From positions 9,426,501 to 9,490,500 of the forward strand of contig NC_041005.1 in NCBI RefSeq assembly GCF_004193775.1: a stretch of DNA of 64,000 bases. The letters are read 5' to 3'. Under the pieces are notes generated by a model. It worked only from the letters and a program-made list of their open reading frames with translations. It was not told the DNA's origin and ran no database searches. Both the position numbers and the translations under genes were made by a program. The DNA comes from Glycine soja (lineage: Eukaryota > Streptophyta > Magnoliopsida > Fabales > Fabaceae). Position 1 is the stretch's first letter. Each line of letters opens with the position of its first letter. Of this stretch, positions 61,284 through 64,000 are shown piece after piece.

Positions 61284-61577
61284 TCAGATGAAACGATGTT
61301 GGCGATGAAGGAATGAGGAGTGGTTGGTGGCTGAACGAAGATGAATTTGAAGGAGGTAGTTAGGCAGCATGATGCGGAGGCATCTGCTGCAGAGGAAAAG
61401 GTAGTGGTGCACGGTGTCGAGGTCAAGCCAATGAGGGAGGTGGAAGGTGGCCTTAATGAGGGGGAATTCATCGTTGGAGTCCCATATTCGAAGGAAGAGT
61501 GAGGGGAAGGCGAACCACTCGTTGTCGAGGTTGTCATGGAGGTGGAAGGATGAGGGGCACGAGCAAAAAAGGTACAA
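61284..61577 (-). pseudogene. Fragment resembling ecdysoneless (ECD/SGT1) homologue
   Basis: The minus-strand frame has HDNLDNEWFAFPSLF, LRIWDSNDEFPLIKATFHLP, HWLDLDTVHHYLF and RIMLPNYL. This matches the region of plant ecdysoneless proteins around GDNLEDEWF, WDSDGEFLLIEAAFHLPRWL and the following segment, with a short deletion after EWF. The frame ends in stops and only a fraction of the roughly 600-residue protein is present. It lies inside the outer inverted-repeat element, on the same strand as the S-domain fragment. Confidence 0.6.
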
Positions 61578-61885
61578 TGGAGTAGAAATGGAGATGGCGA
61601 AGGGCGAATGGAGAGAAGGAAGAGAGGCTAGGATCGCCTACTTAAAGAGAAAAAGAGAAAAAGAAAAATGGAAAGAAAAAGTAGGACACATGTCTAGTTT
61701 TGGGTGGGCATGCATACACATAGGTTTGAATGAATCCGAATCTAATTTCGAGCAAAAAAGTAGCACATTATAAATTACAGGGGACGAAAAAATGACCAAA
61801 AATTTTGCAAAACTAAATATGAACTTTGGATATTTTATAAGAATGAAAAATATATTTTAGAAAGAAAAAAAAACTCCTAAAGACT

Positions 61886-62352
61886 TTTTTTAAGGGAAGG
61901 AAGATAAAGGTTGAGATTAAGGAATCATCTTGTGTAGGTAACTAGGTATCTCGATTTTGTGTACTCTCATGTTAAAATTTGATATCACTATTTTGATTAT
62001 TGGCCCAACCTAACTATTTACCTTTACAAATCCAACTAATGTAGAATGGGCAATTACTTTCTTATTTCTATACCTTTCAAATTGCTTCCTACACCTAATT
62101 TGAAATGAAAAATTACATTTTGGAAAAACCTTTCCAGAATATAAATTTATATAAAAAATTACATTCTAAAAAAATAATATAATTATCAAAAGTTGTTGAC
62201 ACAAATAATTTGACACTTGAGTTCCTTAATCAAAGTCTGGGATTCGATCCCTAACTTGGGTATGGAGTCTGGAGGTACTACTTTACCCCAAAGTGAATCG
62301 ACCCGATGAGAGATAATTAGTTGGGTAGCAAATAAAAAATCTCAGATTTAAA

Positions 62353-62404
<52 letters not shown>

Positions 62405-62539
62405 ATTTTACTGAATAAGTGTTTTAGAAGCTTAAAAAAGTGTACGAAACAAAATTGAGGGTGCAAGAGGCAACTGCCCGAAGAATGCTACCCCAGGTCC
62501 CGAAATGCATGTCTTGGTCTGGGTAAATTATTTACATAA
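61886..62539. other. Spacer between elements
   Basis: No gene. A GGGATTCGATCCCT motif near 62230 resembles a pol III B box, but no A box or tRNA fold accompanies it. Confidence 0.4.
62357..62404. repeat. (TA)n microsatellite
   Basis: About 19 uninterrupted TA units followed by an imperfect tail (TGTATATATAA). Confidence 0.95.
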
Positions 62540-63690
62540 TGACCATTGCTCTAGTGGACCACTTCATTATACACCATTATTTTCAACTCTCAGATCAATC
62601 AAGGTGCAATTTATTATATACCCTCCTATATTATAACTTTCCCTTTCTTCATCTTCTTTGTAATCCTTTCCTTCTCTTCCTATAACCTTCTCCGGCAACC
62701 TCTGACGGAACCTCCAAGCCACTACTCGCACCTTCACTTTCTCTCTCTTTGAAAATCAAAACTCATCCACTATCTCTGAAAATCAAAACTCAATTCTTAT
62801 TCTTATTCAATCAACAAAAAAACCCATACATTTAAAACCCACCCCATTACAGTGCATCATATTTTTCATTCCTTTTTCTTATCTCGCCAAATCAATGTAA
62901 ATCAAGAATTTGAAAAGAATGGTATGGCGTCAAGCAGAAACTGAGCGTATCAAACATCTAAACCATAAATTAGGGATTCAAATTCACATTTGTCTCCCTC
63001 ACTGCGGTAACTAATGAAATTGAGGTAGGAGACGATGGAGGACATTATTCTCCCTTCATTATTCAGAACCTTGTTGAAAAATGCATATCCATTGGAAAAA
63101 AACTTGCATCCAAACAATAAGGTTTTATTTTTATGAACAGAAGAACCAAATTGTTGAAAAAGTTTTCGATTTTTTACATGCCGGTGTTGTTGTTGATAAG
63201 TCACTTGATGTCGCTGGAAGTGTCGTTTCAAAGTTGTCGGAGACCAAGATCAGCAATTACTAGGATCACATTGCGAGCGGTCAAGATGACGGTGTTGATG
63301 CTGTCGCGAATGTCATCATGAATGGCATGGTTTCGGAGTGGTTAAAGGCTAAGAGCTTGCAATTACAGGAAGAATTCATGGTCAATGTTGTGAAGTGGAA
63401 GTGATGAATCTGAAGGAGATGTGAAGACATTAAAAGAGAAAACATACGTCGCCGCCATCGGTAGTTGCCTCCGATGGGAGTGTACGACAAAGAGTGGCAA
63501 AGGCATCATGGAGGTTGCAGAAGAGGGAGATGATTAAAAAGAAGATGAAGATGGGAAAAGTTATAATACATGATGAGGGTGTATAATAAAACTTTGCACC
63601 TTGATTGATTTGAGGACTGAAAAAAATGGTGTATAGTGTATCACGTATGACGTGGACCACCAAAGTAGTGAAGTGACGTACAGATTGAGC
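62540..63690. mobile_element. Long-TIR element (MULE-like) with coding-like cargo
   Basis: The left arm (about 62554-62660) reads GTGGACCACTTCATTATACA, CAGATCAATCAAGGTGCAA, TATATTATAACTTTCCC and TTCATCTTCTTTG. The complement of the right arm (about 63515-63660) reads GTGGTCCACG, CACTATACACCATTTTTTTC, CAAATCAATCAAGGTGCAAA, ATTATAACTTTTCCC and TTCATCTTCTTT. Arms over 100 bp long with about 900 bp of interior fit a MULE/Pack-MULE or foldback element. The exact ends and target duplication are not fixed. Confidence 0.65.
63081..63404 (+). pseudogene. Unidentified coding-like fragment inside the long-TIR element
   Basis: One frame runs from 63081 to a TGA at 63402-63404 with a single TAG at 63261-63263. 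It includes QIVEKVFDFLHAGVVVDKSL, VAGSVVSKLSETKISN, ASGQDDGVDAVANVIMNG and VSEWLKAKSLQLQEEF. The composition looks protein-like and not random AT. The family is not recognised. It is probably a captured piece of a host gene. Confidence 0.4.
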
Positions 63691-64000
63691 TTCTTCCCAA
63701 GTTTGTATTGAAAATTTTATGTACTAGAATTGCTATTCTCACTACCACTTTTGCTATTCCCACTCATTTTTTGAAAAGTAGTAGAAATAGACAAAAGTGT
63801 TGATCTGCACATATTTCCCACCCTTTACCTTCCATCTTCCCCTATTATTCTCACCACCTTCTCCCCTTTTTCATGTATTTTTTTTTCCATTTTTTGTACA
63901 CTCATTGTAATTTTCAACCTAGAATACAATTGAATCACACTTCCATCGTTATTTTTTTTGTTTTGAAAAACAACACCCATTATATTATTGGATTAATAAC
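63691..64000. other. Unassigned end of window
   Basis: Pyrimidine-rich sequence with no gene recognised. Confidence 0.4.

Larger units (their letters stand above)
54941..61862. mobile_element. Outer inverted-repeat element with host-like gene fragments, split by two nested insertions
   Basis: Sequence at 54941-55080 is an inverted copy of 61722-61862. The left side reads ATCCTTATAAAATATTTAAA, then AATTTATAATGT and AACCTA. The complement of the right side reads CATTCTTATAAAATATCCAA, AATTTATAATGT and AAACCTA, in the same order over about 140 bp with perhaps 25% difference. Between them lie a complete PIF/Harbinger element and a solo LTR, each with its own target duplication. Without these the outer element is about 1.4 kb and holds fragments of two host-like genes. 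Long terminal repeats and gene cargo suggest a Pack-MULE-type element; no long target duplication was confirmed. Confidence 0.6.

Noticed and set aside
62225..62245. tRNA gene or SINE suggested by GGGATTCGATCCCT
   Set aside because: Only a B-box-like motif is present; no A box, cloverleaf or SINE tail could be found.

Overview
The window looks like nuclear DNA of a legume, most likely soybean (Glycine) or a close relative. It is AT-rich, its genes are spliced with GT..AG introns, and the recognisable proteins are plant-specific: a DTM1-like protein, a BTL-type mitochondrial carrier, a CFL1/GIR-like regulator, a RAV AP2/B3 fragment and a plant mobile domain protein. The species call rests on remembered protein and repeat similarity and is inference. 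Only three genes look intact; most of the rest is transposon-derived or unrecognised AT-rich spacer.

Layout. 0-5 kb: a decayed Mutator-like (FAR1-type) transposase on the plus strand faces a decayed plant mobile domain (PMD) gene on the minus strand, with degenerate telomere-like sequence between them. 6.9-7.7 kb: a hAT-like inverted-repeat element. 11.3-14.2 kb: a MATE transporter pseudogene with exon 1 interrupted, several stops, a frameshift and a lost splice donor. 15.8-16.4 kb: an intact two-exon DTM1-like gene. 22.3-25.3 kb: an intact four-exon BTL-type mitochondrial carrier (minus). 32.1-32.9 kb: an intact two-exon CFL1/GIR-like gene (minus) with a good TATA box. Two old LTR-like repeats in the same orientation lie on either side of it, at 28.4 and 36.4 kb. 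40.35-40.94 kb: a near-complete foldback element.

42-64 kb is a transposon graveyard. It holds an Ogre/Tat-like LTR retrotransposon reduced by internal deletion but still carrying near-matching target duplications and a roughly 45-copy hairpin repeat array (42.36-46.99 kb). Next comes a 2.2-kb CACTA element with a GAT target duplication that has captured pieces of two unrelated host genes, a RAV transcription factor and a Rab GTPase (47.38-49.59 kb). An endogenous pararetrovirus fragment with its promoter and a related tandem array follows (50.6-52.9 kb). A nest then occupies 54.9-61.9 kb: an outer inverted-repeat element carrying host-like gene fragments, split by a complete 4.3-kb PIF/Harbinger element (TTA target duplication, one premature stop in each of its two genes) and by a 1.2-kb solo LTR. 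Last is a small element with long inverted repeats (62.5-63.7 kb).

The genes form no operon or pathway. The coherent story is repeated capture of host gene pieces by different DNA transposons, later broken up by nested insertions.
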